DNA from: Sphingosinicella sp. BN140058
GTDB taxonomy: Bacteria > Pseudomonadota > Alphaproteobacteria > Sphingomonadales > Sphingomonadaceae
Direction of reading: 5' to 3'
DNA length: 64,000 nucleotides
Assembly: GCF_004135585.1 (NCBI RefSeq)
Contig: NZ_CP035501.1
Coordinates: forward strand, 793,001 to 857,000
Position 1 is the first letter of the stretch. Each line of letters starts with the position of its first letter. Under the pieces are notes generated by a model. That model did no database searches. It was not told where the DNA came from and worked only from the letters and a program-made list of their open reading frames with translations. The position numbers were made by a program, and so were the translations under genes. Below are positions 7,223-16,263 of the stretch, in pieces.

Positions 7223-9640
7223 TCAGCCGACCAATGCCGGCTCCGCCGGATGCGCATCGGCCGCCGCCTTCACGCGCGGCGCGATCGGACGGAAGGCGAT
7301 GTGCAGGACGACGTCGGCCTGCGAGGGCGGCGGCGGCACGAGCATGAATCCCGCTTCCTCGGTGCATTTGAGCAGCCCCGGGGCGACTTCCTCGATCCCT
7401 TCCAGATGATAGGGCGCGTCATAATCCTTGGACGCGTGCATGCTCCGCGGGTTGAGGAAGGTCGCAGTCGGCGTGAACCACACCGATTCTATCTGCAGCC
7501 AGGAATATTGCTTGGCGAATTGCGCGCCGATGGCGAACCGTCCGTTGCCGACCGGGATCGATGCGACGAAGAAGCCTTCGTGCGTCGGCGTCGCCCGGAC
7601 GATACTCTCGCTGAGCTCATTGCCGTCGGCAATCATCACCGGCAGGGCGATGTCGCGGTCGCTGAACTCACTATGCTGGACGTCCAGCCGCAAGCGCCAA
7701 CTGGCCATCGCCATCAGGGTGAGCGGAAAGCCTTGGCCGCGCAGTTCCGCAGGAAGATACATGCGCTCGCTGTGCTTGAGGTAGAAAGGCCCACGGCGCT
7801 TCAGTTCACGCTCAGCGACCTCTGGGTCGAACAATCTGACGTGCGAGGAGGTGCCGAGGTTGATGTCGTGATCGAACGCCTCGAGTACGGTGAGCTCTTG
7901 CTTGGTCGGCAGGAACATCAGGCGGATCAGGGTGGCGGCGGCACCGTGGGTCCAGGCGACGTCGTCCGACGCGGGCCGCCGGTGGGAAGCACCGTCAACA
8001 TCTTTCGCGAACTGGACGCATGCCGTCTGCACCTGATCGCGGATCCGGGTCTGGGAGTCGCTGATCGTGTATTCGAGGCGGATCGGCGAGCCGTCGGCAT
8101 TGTAGTCGACGACGGAGCCTTGGCTCACGGTCGCAAGCTGCTCGATCACGGCGACCACTGAACCCAGTGCATCGAGCGCGCGGTCGTCATAATGGCGACG
8201 ATCGATGAAGCCCTTTTTGTCGAGGCCGCTCACCTCATTCTCCGCGAGCAGCAGATAGCGACCTGCAACATGGACGCCGAGTTCCTCTGCGAGCACCTTA
8301 TCGACGCGATTCTGAACCGAGCCGTTATAACCCAGATCGACCAGCATAAGCGTCTCGCCGGGCTGAATTCCTGTCGCCTGGCGAACGTGCTGGATCATAC
8401 GGTCGCAGAATGCGCGCGAACGGCGCGTGATCTGGTTCAGCTGCTGCGGCTTGGCGAGGTACCGGCGAAGCGCCTCTCCCTGATCGCCCTTCTTCGGGAG
8501 AGAACGGATGATGCGGCTGACCTCCGCAGGCGGGAACAGCAGGCGGCTCAGCGTGTAGTCGGCCGGGTAGCCCGAAAGCGTGGCAACCTTGGCATAGCGC
8601 AGAACCGCATCGTCGGTGGTCAACGTCGCGGCCGAAGACGTGAGGCGGCTGATCTCGCCCCGCGAGGCATTCGTCGCTTCCGGCGCGATCGCTTGGTGCA
8701 CGAGATGCGGCAGATGGCCGTCGCGAAGCAGGAAGAGCATGCGAACCGGCTTGCCGGTGCGCGCTTCCAGCTCGGCCGCTTCGTCGAGCAGCCAGCGACC
8801 GAAGCCGTAAAAGACGGGGCCGAGCGCTGCATAGCCGAGCGCGGAAACCGGATCCTCCATCAGCGGCTGGGCTATCGAGAGGCCGGCGCGATGCGGCTGA
8901 AAGGCCGGCATCGAACCGCGCACGGCCGAATTGAACACCGAGGAGCCTACGGTTTCCAGGCGGAGCCGTTCCTTCGTCGCTTCGTCGAACTGGACGAGAT
9001 GCAAGGCCGATATGCCAAGCTTGATCGGAGCATCGAAGTCGGCAACCGGATTGTCGCCGAGGTGGAGAATTTGGCCGGGCTCCACGCCAAGCTCGGCGAG
9101 CACGTCGACGAACAGGCCCGCGGCCTTTGGCTTGCCGTAATCGGACGAACAAAAGATCCGATCGATCAGCGCAAGCACGTCCTCGCCGGCGGCGGCACGG
9201 AGAAGTTCGGTGAGCTGGGCATTGTCGAGATACGTGTCGGAGACGATCACCACCTTGAGACCGCTGGCTTTGGCACGCTCCATCAGCGCCACGGTGGGGC
9301 GGAACGGGAAGCAGTGCCGCGCCTCGGCGGCGAGTTCGCGGGCGATCGCGGCGCTGCGGACGCCCTCGTCCGCATTGGTCATCAGCTTGGCGTAGATTTC
9401 GTTGAAGGTGACCTCGTAACGATCGTCGTTGATCCGCGCCTCGGTGCGTGCGCGACGCTCGCCCATGATCCGCTGGCCGGGATCGATGCCGTCCTTGACC
9501 AGATCGGCGAACACGTCGTCCGGCTGGTGGACGTTGCGCCACAGCAGCGTATCGAAGCAGTCGAGCGACAGAACGGCCGCTTCCGGATGTTGGTCGAGCG
9601 CGGTCGGCAGTTGGTGCGGCAGGATCGAGCTGCGGGGCAT
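7223..9640 (-). CDS. Large HAD-superfamily protein (COG5610-like)
   Basis: About 805 residues. Residues about 20-230 are a HAD hydrolase: SLDCFDTLLWR (motif I, nucleophile in DCFDT), VIVSDTYL (motif II), YGKPKAAGLF (motif III lysine), LHLGDNPVADF (motif IV). The middle (about 270-570) has the pattern seen in large HAD proteins of surface-glycan loci, with YFGRWLLDEA-like, FLLRDGHL and LVDLGYNGSVQ segments; the last 230 residues are unassigned. Such proteins often sit in polysaccharide clusters, but here no glycosyltransferase is adjacent. ATG 9640 has AAGGA about 10 bases above; GTG 9658 is the alternative. Phosphatase or glycan-related activity is an inference. Confidence 0.7.
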   Translation of the reverse strand: MPRSSILPHQLPTALDQHPEAAVLSLDCFDTLLWRNVHQPDDVFADLVKDGIDPGQRIMGERRARTEARINDDRYEVTFNEIYAKLMTNADEGVRSAAIARELAAEARHCFPFRPTVALMERAKASGLKVVIVSDTYLDNAQLTELLRAAAGEDVLALIDRIFCSSDYGKPKAAGLFVDVLAELGVEPGQILHLGDNPVADFDAPIKLGISALHLVQFDEATKERLRLETVGSSVFNSAVRGSMPAFQPHRAGLSIAQPLMEDPVSALGYAALGPVFYGFGRWLLDEAAELEARTGKPVRMLFLLRDGHLPHLVHQAIAPEATNASRGEISRLTSSAATLTTDDAVLRYAKVATLSGYPADYTLSRLLFPPAEVSRIIRSLPKKGDQGEALRRYLAKPQQLNQITRRSRAFCDRMIQHVRQATGIQPGETLMLVDLGYNGSVQNRVDKVLAEELGVHVAGRYLLLAENEVSGLDKKGFIDRRHYDDRALDALGSVVAVIEQLATVSQGSVVDYNADGSPIRLEYTISDSQTRIRDQVQTACVQFAKDVDGASHRRPASDDVAWTHGAAATLIRLMFLPTKQELTVLEAFDHDINLGTSSHVRLFDPEVAERELKRRGPFYLKHSERMYLPAELRGQGFPLTLMAMASWRLRLDVQHSEFSDRDIALPVMIADGNELSESIVRATPTHEGFFVASIPVGNGRFAIGAQFAKQYSWLQIESVWFTPTATFLNPRSMHASKDYDAPYHLEGIEEVAPGLLKCTEEAGFMLVPPPPSQADVVLHIAFRPIAPRVKAAADAHPAEPALVG

Positions 9641-9793
9641 GAGGGGCTGGTCCTTCACGATGGTCCGGTAACGGCGTTAACCGTCACTTTATAGGACCAC
9701 GCAGGCGTCCCGTGGTGGAACACCCGGAAAGTTTTGCCGCCCCCGTCGGAAGCGGGCACCGGCCACCTCCCCGCGGCATCCGTTCCGATGGCG

Positions 9794-10666
9794 CTATCGA
9801 CGGCTGCGATCGTCGAGGAAGCCGCTGTCCAGCAGCCAATCGTGCAGACGTTCGGGCCAGTGCAGGATCGACAACAGGTTCGATGCCTCGCCCAGATTGA
9901 AGGCGTGGTCGGCATTGGCGTACATGTGGAGCTCGGCTGGTACGCTCGCCTTCCGCAATTGCTCGTAGAGGGTTACTGCCGGTTCGGCGCAGCATTGGTC
10001 GAGAGATCCGGCGGTGATGAACGCCGGCGGTGCGCCGGCGACTGCATTGGCAGGAACGCCGAGCGGCCCAGGGAAAACCTGGATCTGGAAGTCGGGTCGC
10101 GCGCTCTCGCGATCGACGGCATCGCGCGGCGACGGCAGCCCTGCCGCAGGCTTGTTGTCGGCAAGCATCGAGACGAGTTCCCCACCGGCCGAAAAGCCCA
10201 TGACGCCGACCCGATCGGTATCGAGATCATAGCGCTTGGCGTTCGCGCGCACCCAGCGCACCGCCCGTCGCAGGTCGCCGAGTGCGTCGCCTTCGATCGA
10301 GTAGCGACTCCCCTCTTCCCGAGCGAGCCGGTACTTCAATACGAACACCGTGATGCCCATGCGGTTCAACGCCTGCGCCACCGCAAGGCCTTCGCTCGTC
10401 CAGACGATAATCCGATGTCCCCCGCCCGGCACGACCACGACCGACGCGCCGTTGGCGTGGCGAGGATCGGCCGCGAATACCGTAACCGAGGGATTGTGGA
10501 CGTTCTTGATCCAATAGTCCTGCGCTTGCTCCGGTTCGCTGCGGCGAGTCTCGGAACCGGGCGCTCCATCCGTCCAGAGGGGAATGGTTACCGGAACCGC
10601 CGGTGATTGCCCCAGTGCTGCCGACGCGAACGCTAGCAGCAGCACGAACGGAAAGCTCAGCCTCAT
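9794..10666 (-). CDS. Secreted alpha/beta-hydrolase (acetyl-xylan-esterase-like)
   Basis: 290 residues with a signal peptide ([20 protein letters not shown]). [14 protein letters not shown] is the oxyanion motif (HGGG variant), [15 protein letters not shown] carries the nucleophile in G-F-S-A-G, and the His is in [11 protein letters not shown]. This is the family often annotated as xylanase or BD-FAE type esterase that removes acyl groups from xylan-type glycans. GGGGAGAAGAGG precedes the ATG. It runs divergently from the GH9 gene across a 92-bp region with a LacI-like operator, so the two are probably co-regulated for plant polysaccharide use. Confidence 0.8.
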   Translation of the reverse strand: MRLSFPFVLLLAFASAALGQSPAVPVTIPLWTDGAPGSETRRSEPEQAQDYWIKNVHNPSVTVFAADPRHANGASVVVVPGGGHRIIVWTSEGLAVAQALNRMGITVFVLKYRLAREEGSRYSIEGDALGDLRRAVRWVRANAKRYDLDTDRVGVMGFSAGGELVSMLADNKPAAGLPSPRDAVDRESARPDFQIQVFPGPLGVPANAVAGAPPAFITAGSLDQCCAEPAVTLYEQLRKASVPAELHMYANADHAFNLGEASNLLSILHWPERLHDWLLDSGFLDDRSRR

Positions 10667-10725
10667 CCTCTTCTCCCCTGGCGGCCTGCTCCTCCGGAGG
10701 CGCTTGGCAAGCATGACGGCTCGGC

Positions 10726-10743
10726 TATGTTAGCGCAAACATA
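10726..10743. promoter_or_regulatory. LacI-family-like operator between esterase and GH9 genes
   Basis: TATGTT-AGCGCA-AACATA: 6-bp inverted arms around a near-palindromic AGCGCA core, close to the TGTTAGCGCTAACA pattern of many LacI-family operators. It lies 15 bases above the GH9 start and 59 above the esterase start, fit to control both. Confidence 0.5.
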
Positions 10744-10758
10744 AACAGGGAGAGTTGA

Positions 10759-13287
10759 GTGTCCAAGGGTAACGGAATGTTGATCGCGCTGCTTGCAGGC
10801 ACGGCTGCGATCCTCTCGCCGTCGTCAGCGCAGGCGCAGACATCGGGCGCCGGGCTGTCGCTTGGCGAGGCGGGCTATTACGAGAGCCCGGGCGTCAACT
10901 GGTTGGTGTTCAGCAACTGGTATGATGGCCTGTTCGCCGATTCCAAGATCAGCGGCGTCGAGCTCATTCAGCGCGGTGCGCGTACCGCCACCAATGGCGA
11001 TGTCCGGCTGTCTGCGACGCCCGGTCAGTGGGATCCGATCGGCAGGTTGGTTGACCGGAAGGCGGACGCGCGTACCGGTGTCGTCGAGGCACGGCTCGAA
11101 TATCCCGAACACGATTTCCGCTACACCATCCGTGCGGAGCCGCGCGGCAACCAGCTCCGGATCAGCATCGAGCTGCCGCAGGCGCTTCCTGCCGCCTTGC
11201 AGGGGAAGGCAGGCTTCAACCTCGAATTCCTGCCCTCCGCCTATTTCCGCAAGAGCTACATGGCCGACGATCAGGCCGGCACCTTCCCCCTCTACCCGGC
11301 CGGCACGATGATGCTGACGTCGGAGCGCAACGCGGCGAGCGGACGGAGCGAGGGCCCGGGCGCCGAGCCGCTCCCCCTTGCCACCGGAAAGGCCTTCGTG
11401 CTCGCGCCGGAGGATCCGTCCCGCCGGGTCAGTGTCCGCACCTCGGACGGAAGCATTCAGCTGTTCGACGGCCGTAACCAGGCGCAGAATGGCTGGTTCG
11501 TGCTGCGCTCGCTGCTGCCCTCCGGCCGCACCGGGCGCGTGCTCGAGTGGACGGTCGAGGCGTCGTCGGCGCCTGGCTGGCTGCGGCCGCCGGTGATCGG
11601 CCACTCCCAGCTCGGTTACGCCCCGTCCGAAACCAAGATCGCAACGATCGAACTCGACCGCAACGATCGTCGCCGCCTCGCGCCGCGGCTGCTCCGCCTC
11701 ACGTCCGACGGCTCGACGGTGCCGGTGTCGACCGGACCGGCGAAGCCTTGGGGGGACTACCTACGCTATCGCTATCTCAGCTTCGACTTTTCGAAGGTAC
11801 GCGAGCCCGGCCTCTATCAGCTCCAATATGGCGAGACCCGCACGGCGCCGTTTCGTATCGGCGGAACGATCTACGACGATGCGTGGCACCCCACGCTAGA
11901 CGTCTACTTCCCCGTTGCGATGGACCACATGTTCGTCAACGAAGCGTATCGGGTCTGGCATGGCGAACCGCACAAGGACGATGCACGGCAGGCGCCCGTA
12001 AATCACGAGCATATCGATCTCTATCGGCAGGGGCCGACCACCGACACCAGGTTCGCACCCGGCGAGCACATCCCCGGCCTCAATGTCGGCGGCTGGCTCG
12101 ATGCCGGCGATTTCGACATCCGGACTCAAACTCAATATGCCGTGATCCGCTCGATGGTGGAGAGCTGGGAACGGTTCCGCCCTGCACGCGACACGACCGC
12201 GATCGACCAGGCTCGGCGGAAGGTCGAAATGCACGTGCCCGATGGTGCGCCCGACCTCCTCCAGCAGATCCGCCATGGCACGCTGCAGCTGGTCGCGCAG
12301 TACGATGCGGTCGGTCACGCCATTCACGGCATCGTCGAGCCGGATGTCGGCCAATATACCCATCTCGGCGACGCTTCGACCAAGACCGATGGACTGATCT
12401 ACGATCCCAGGCTGAAGCCGGGCGAAGAGAAAAACGGCAGGAGCGGCACGCCGGACGACCGTTGGGCTTTCACCAGCCGCGCCTCGGCCTTGAACTATGG
12501 CTCCGCCGCGGCGCTCGCCGCCGCGAGCCGCGCTCTCAAGGGCTTCGACGACACGCTTGCATCCCGCGCGCTGGCGCTGGCGGAGCAGGTATGGAAGGAG
12601 GAATCCGGCCATCCGCCGCACACCTTCCGGCACGGCAACACGACCGGCGGCCCGCTGGAGGCGGAGGAGCTTGCCGCGGCGGTCGAGCTGCTCGCGGCGA
12701 CTCGCAAGCCTGTTTACGCGGAGCGCGTGGAGGCTCTCTGGCCGACCATTTCGAAGACCTTCACGCGCGACGCCACCACGGCTGTGGCGGCCATTCCCTT
12801 CATGCCGTCATCCTACCGCGCCGCCATCGAGCCGGCGGTGCGCGCCTGGGCGGCGGAATCGGACAAGATCGCAAAGGCAAATCCGTACGGGGTTCCGATC
12901 ACGACCACCGGCTGGGCGGGCGGCGGTACCGTGCTCGATTACGGCCTCGCCACCTACGCTCTGCACAAGGCATTTCCGGACATCGTCAGGCCCGACGCGG
13001 TGTTCCGCGCCCTCGCCTTCATCCACGGCAACCACCCTGGATCGGACGTCTCGTTCGTTTCCGGTGTCGGCACGCAGTCGAAGGAAGTCGCCTACGGCAA
13101 CAATCGTGCGGACTTCAGCTTCATCGCTGGCGGAGTAGTACCGGGAGTGCTGATCCTGAAGCCCGACTTCCCGGAAAATAAGGAGGATTGGCCGTTCCTC
13201 TGGGGCGAGAACGAATATGTTGTGACGGAAGGGGCCGCCTACATCCAGCTGGTCAACGCCGCGCGCGATCTGCTGCAAGGGCGTTGA
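10759..13287 (+). CDS. Glycoside hydrolase family 9 (cellulase-type) enzyme
   Basis: 842 residues, larger than a bare GH9 module. After a signal peptide (cut near AQAQT), residues about 30-270 form an unassigned beta-rich N-terminal region; about 275-370 is the immunoglobulin-like domain common before GH9 catalytic modules (GHSQLGYAPSETKIA ... LYQLQYGETRTAPFRIG); the (alpha/alpha)6 catalytic module follows. Catalytic Asp pair D448 and D451 lie in GGWLDAGDFD, and the proton-donor Glu is probably E819 in GENEYVV near the C-terminus. GH9 enzymes cut beta-1,4-glucans or beta-glucosidic oligosaccharides. Start GTG 10759 has AGGGAGAG above it; ATG 10777 is possible. Confidence 0.85.
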   Translation: MSKGNGMLIALLAGTAAILSPSSAQAQTSGAGLSLGEAGYYESPGVNWLVFSNWYDGLFADSKISGVELIQRGARTATNGDVRLSATPGQWDPIGRLVDRKADARTGVVEARLEYPEHDFRYTIRAEPRGNQLRISIELPQALPAALQGKAGFNLEFLPSAYFRKSYMADDQAGTFPLYPAGTMMLTSERNAASGRSEGPGAEPLPLATGKAFVLAPEDPSRRVSVRTSDGSIQLFDGRNQAQNGWFVLRSLLPSGRTGRVLEWTVEASSAPGWLRPPVIGHSQLGYAPSETKIATIELDRNDRRRLAPRLLRLTSDGSTVPVSTGPAKPWGDYLRYRYLSFDFSKVREPGLYQLQYGETRTAPFRIGGTIYDDAWHPTLDVYFPVAMDHMFVNEAYRVWHGEPHKDDARQAPVNHEHIDLYRQGPTTDTRFAPGEHIPGLNVGGWLDAGDFDIRTQTQYAVIRSMVESWERFRPARDTTAIDQARRKVEMHVPDGAPDLLQQIRHGTLQLVAQYDAVGHAIHGIVEPDVGQYTHLGDASTKTDGLIYDPRLKPGEEKNGRSGTPDDRWAFTSRASALNYGSAAALAAASRALKGFDDTLASRALALAEQVWKEESGHPPHTFRHGNTTGGPLEAEELAAAVELLAATRKPVYAERVEALWPTISKTFTRDATTAVAAIPFMPSSYRAAIEPAVRAWAAESDKIAKANPYGVPITTTGWAGGGTVLDYGLATYALHKAFPDIVRPDAVFRALAFIHGNHPGSDVSFVSGVGTQSKEVAYGNNRADFSFIAGGVVPGVLILKPDFPENKEDWPFLWGENEYVVTEGAAYIQLVNAARDLLQGR

Positions 13288-13334
13288 ACGCAGTCCTCGG
13301 CGTTTTAGCCGACGTCGGTCCGCATGGATCGAGC

Positions 13335-13371
13335 GGGCCGAGGCGCAGCATGGGGAGCAGCGCCTCGGCCC
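13335..13371 (+). terminator. Perfect 12-bp hairpin after the GH9 gene
   Basis: GGGCCGAGGCGC (13335-13346) pairs fully with GCGCCTCGGCCC (13360-13371) over a 13-base loop, 48 bases after the GH9 stop. There is no T-run, so it may act as an mRNA 3'-end stabiliser or a factor-dependent terminator rather than a classic one. Confidence 0.4.
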
Positions 13372-13552
13372 GTGGCCGGTTTCCGGTGGAGAGACGAACA
13401 GGCCGCGACGCTTATTGCCGATCTCGGTTGGGGGACGCTATTGCGGGAAAGTACGAAGTGCCGGCTATTGCGCACGCCGGAGGTGAGATTCCTCACGCTG
13501 TTTGCTGCTGAAAAGGCGCGCGGCTGGAAGGAAATGGTGTCCCGTCCGTTAT

Positions 13553-14215
13553 TCAAGAAATTGGCTTCCGGTACCCCGGACCGTTATCGACTGGCGAGGG
13601 GCTGAAGCCCCGTCCCCCCCTGATCGTAATCATCAACCCCTCGACGGCAAGTCTAAGCTGGTCATGGTCACTCGCGAGCGGCTCCGGACCGGTCGCAGGC
13701 ACGCCTGCTCTCTTCAGCCGCGCGTTGATCAGTCGATCGAGCCAATCGGGATTGTCCTGCGGCCACGCATGGAGATCGACGACCATGCTTTGAACGGCAT
13801 CATAGGCGGCCGATCCCGCCGCGGCGATGGCCTGATCGAGACGCCTGAATGCCGCGCCGCGAGGGTCCGCCACGTCGCAGGACACGGCCCGGCCGCGCCG
13901 GTCAGCCGCGTCATAGCTGCCCACGCCCGATGTGCTCGGGTAGTAGTTCCAATAGCGGGCCGCATAGTTCAATCCGGCGTCTCGTATCAGGGACGGGTCG
14001 ACGTCATGGCCATCGAGCAAGCCGACCGCCCACGCGCGTCCGATCGCCGATGTCAGCACCCACTGGTCGGCCTTTCCGCCCTGAAAAGATCGAAAACGCT
14101 GCGCCAGCGCGGCAACCCGCTCGTTTCCCTGGTCGCGAACAGGCCGCAGCCTACCGCACGCATATCGAGGCCCTGCCTTCGGTTTCCGACCCGCCTTGCT
14201 GCGCCCGCGCATCAT
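13553..14215 (-). CDS. Hypothetical protein divergent from an S24 repressor
   Basis: About 220 residues, starting MMRGRSKAGRKPK; three ATGs (14218, 14215, 14212) follow GGAGGG, the middle one at best spacing. The core contains GRAWAVGLLDGHDVDPSLIRDAGLNYAARYWNYYPS, with an acidic, aromatic-rich helix pattern, and no signal peptide or membrane span. No family recognised. Divergent placement across dyad-rich operator sequence from a CI/LexA-like repressor resembles phage or damage-inducible gene pairs, so it may be a leftover or domesticated phage-type gene; no other phage gene is near. Confidence 0.6.
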   Translation of the reverse strand: MMRGRSKAGRKPKAGPRYACGRLRPVRDQGNERVAALAQRFRSFQGGKADQWVLTSAIGRAWAVGLLDGHDVDPSLIRDAGLNYAARYWNYYPSTSGVGSYDAADRRGRAVSCDVADPRGAAFRRLDQAIAAAGSAAYDAVQSMVVDLHAWPQDNPDWLDRLINARLKRAGVPATGPEPLASDHDQLRLAVEGLMITIRGGRGFSPSPVDNGPGYRKPIS

Positions 14216-14263
14216 CATGAACCCTCCACGGTCGGCCGAATCGACCTCCACCAGCATTGCGAA

Positions 14264-14298
14264 TATCGCACTTGCTTTGCAAGCAAATTATTGCGATA
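14264..14298. promoter_or_regulatory. Nested inverted repeats, probable S24 repressor operator
   Basis: TATCGCA (14264-14270) and TGCGATA (14292-14298) form outer arms; TTGCTT (14272-14277) and AAGCAA (14281-14286) form inner arms around TGC. The region lies between the divergent starts at 14215 and 14330 and is AT-richer than its surroundings. Confidence 0.55.
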
Positions 14299-14329
14299 AT
14301 CGCCACATACATTTGGCGAGAGATTGGTC

Positions 14330-14899
14330 ATGAACGTCGAGCAACTTAGGCAGCTGATGGAGGAGCGTGGCGAAAACCAGGCGGGCCTCGCCCGGCTGAT
14401 CGGGATCACGCCCGACAAGATGTCGAAGACGCTGAGCGGCAAGCGCAACCTGAAGCTGGAAGAGGGCAACATCCTTCGCCGCTACTTCGGTCTGGACGGC
14501 CGTGAAGGCGAACGAAGCCGCCCGCATCCGCTCCCGATCGTCGGCCTGGTGTCGGCCGGTGCTTGGCGCGAAGGCTTCGAGCATATCCGGGGGTACATGC
14601 CCAGCCCCGACGGAGATCTTAGCAGCGACTCCTTCGTCGTCATCGTCGAGGGCGATTCGATGAACAAGATCGTCGCCGATGGCGAAGCGGTGATCGTCGA
14701 CCCCTCCCAGCGCGAGCTTCTACCGCGCCGCTATTACGTGGTTCGAAATGCCTCAGGTGAGACCACGTTCAAGCAATATCAGGATCAACCTGCTCGGCTC
14801 GAGCCCTGCTCCACCAACACGGCGCACCGCACGATCTACCCGGGACAGGAGGAGTTCATCGTCATCGGAAGGGTCTTGAAGGCGGTTCGGGATCTGTAG
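14330..14899 (+). CDS. CI/LexA-like repressor (XRE HTH plus S24 peptidase domain)
   Basis: 189 residues. N-terminal XRE helix-turn-helix (RGENQAGLARLIGITPDKMSKTLSGKRN) joined to an S24 peptidase domain: FVVIVEGDSMNKIVADGEAVIVDP holds the catalytic Ser in GDSM, and YYVVRNASGETTFKQY the expected Lys partner region. A possible self-cleavage site is the Ala-Gly in GLVSAGAW. Such proteins are cleaved when RecA filaments form, releasing repression. ATG 14330 preferred over TTG 14324. Divergent operator repeats indicate autoregulation and control of the gene at 13553-14215. Confidence 0.85.
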   Translation: MNVEQLRQLMEERGENQAGLARLIGITPDKMSKTLSGKRNLKLEEGNILRRYFGLDGREGERSRPHPLPIVGLVSAGAWREGFEHIRGYMPSPDGDLSSDSFVVIVEGDSMNKIVADGEAVIVDPSQRELLPRRYYVVRNASGETTFKQYQDQPARLEPCSTNTAHRTIYPGQEEFIVIGRVLKAVRDL

Positions 14900-14947
14900 A
14901 GCGGGCGCACACGCCACCAGCTTGGCGCCCCTATCCCAACGCTATGG

Positions 14948-15850
14948 TCAGACGATCAGCGGGCAGATGCGCTGGGCCGCCTTGAGATAAGCCTCTAGCC
15001 CGGCGGCGGCTTCATCCGACAATTCGATGAACACCCGGCGGCCGTCCTGCGGATCCGCGACTCTGACGAACAGCCGCTGATCGGTCATCGTCTTGATCCA
15101 GCGCAAGGCCGTGGTCGCCGGCACCGCCGCCGCGATACACAGGCTGGAGACCGCAACCCGCTGCCGTTCCAACCTTGCCGCGTAGAGATCGAGCAGCATG
15201 TCCCACGCCGGATCGGCGAACATCGCGCTGCGGAAATAATGATCCCGCAGCCTGCGAACACGAATGACCGAGCGCACCAGAGCCGCGTCGATGCGCAAAC
15301 CGTCGTCTCGCTCCAGATCTTCGATCGGATCGTCTTCCGAGAGAGAGGCGAGGATCGTTGCGATCCGCCCGACTTCCTCGCTGAGTTGCTGGAGCCGTGG
15401 ACCGCCATGATTCTTGGCATCGTGAAAGCGCAAGGATCCGCGTGCCCCGATCTGGTGCAACCTCTGCAGCAGGCTAAGCCCGTCAGGAGCGAACGACACC
15501 CGAGCGCCATGGCGTCGTGCCGATATCGGGTGAACGTCTGCGGCATTCAGGCCGGAAACGACAATCGGCATCCCCGAGTCGACCGCTGCGGCATCGACGA
15601 ATTCGTGGATCGCCGTCGCGCCTGGCTCAGGGTCGGCCGCGACGAGAATGGCATCTGCTGCGATTTCGCCGGCCAACCTGATCGCTGTCAGTGGGCACGA
15701 CGTCTCGCGGCCAATCCGGAACCCGGCAGCAGCTGCGGCGTCGCGCGCCCGACCGAATGCCCGGCGGTGTCCGAACAAAAGCAGGAACGGCGCATCGTCG
15801 TAGACGATGGCTTCCTGCCGACCCCTGCCATGCCCTGCTCGCGACCCCAT
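14948..15850 (-). CDS. MarR-like winged-helix regulator with N-terminal Rossmann-like domain
   Basis: 300 residues. The last 100 form a MarR-type winged helix: ERQRVAVSSLCIAAAVPATTALRWIKTMTDQRLFVRVADPQDGRRVFIELSD (wing with DGRR). The first 130 alternate hydrophobic strands and helices (AIVYDDAPFLLLFG, DAILVAADPEPG, MPIVVSGL) like a degenerate receiver domain without the phospho-acceptor pattern. GGAG lies 8 bases above the ATG. Target genes unknown; it faces the repressor gene convergently and has 413 gene-free bases above its start. Confidence 0.65.
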   Translation of the reverse strand: MGSRAGHGRGRQEAIVYDDAPFLLLFGHRRAFGRARDAAAAAGFRIGRETSCPLTAIRLAGEIAADAILVAADPEPGATAIHEFVDAAAVDSGMPIVVSGLNAADVHPISARRHGARVSFAPDGLSLLQRLHQIGARGSLRFHDAKNHGGPRLQQLSEEVGRIATILASLSEDDPIEDLERDDGLRIDAALVRSVIRVRRLRDHYFRSAMFADPAWDMLLDLYAARLERQRVAVSSLCIAAAVPATTALRWIKTMTDQRLFVRVADPQDGRRVFIELSDEAAAGLEAYLKAAQRICPLIV

Positions 15851-16263
15851 CGTCCGCTACTCCTACCTCGACGAAGATTATCTCCGTTTTCGAGCGGCGA
15901 CAGCCGTGCCTTGCTCCATTTCGGAGCGGCTTTCCCGCTCACCGGCTGACGTCCCCCGCTTGCAATCCTGTTGGTCGGCGCAATCAACCTGTGCGTTCGA
16001 GTGTGCCAAGCAACGGACCTTGCTGCCTTTTTTAACCTGCTTTTTCGTTCAAAGCGAATCCTCATCGCCAGATAAAGCCGCCGAAGCGGAGGATTTTTCC
16101 ACAGGCCTTTCCCGCCGATCCACAGCGCATCCCTTCGGATATCCACATGCCGGTGCTACGCACAGGTGGTCCGTCGATGCGGGAACGCCTTTTGTCGCAA
16201 AGCCCATCGCTCTGGCGAGCCGCGGCATCAGTCTGCATCCCATCGAACATGGGGAGGATCATC
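15851..16263. other. 413-bp gene-free region with AT-rich tract and DnaA-box-like sites
   Basis: Between divergent genes. It includes pyrimidine- and T-rich stretches (CCTTTTTTAACC at about 16026-16037, GCTTTTTCGTTC after it) and three direct TCCACA sites. Open frames across it have no plausible starts or ribosome sites. It may hold promoters of both flanking genes; no clear -35/-10 pair was found. Confidence 0.4.
16095..16147 (+). promoter_or_regulatory. Three DnaA-box-like sites in direct array
   Basis: TTTTCCACA (16095-16103), CGATCCACA (16116-16124) and ATATCCACA (16139-16147) all carry TCCACA; the outer two differ from TTATCCACA by one base, the middle by two. They repeat every 21-23 bases in the same orientation. 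Confidence 0.3.

Noticed and set aside
8192-9694. 500-codon plus-strand frame
   Set aside because: Antisense to the HAD protein; no domain recognisable.
11547-13181. 544-codon plus-strand frame inside the GH9 gene
   Set aside because: Alternative frame of a gene with conserved catalytic residues; Arg/Gly/His-rich translation.
13335-13371. Mobile element end at the 12-bp hairpin
   Set aside because: No transposase, target duplication or partner inverted repeat; best read as a 3'-end hairpin of the GH9 transcript.
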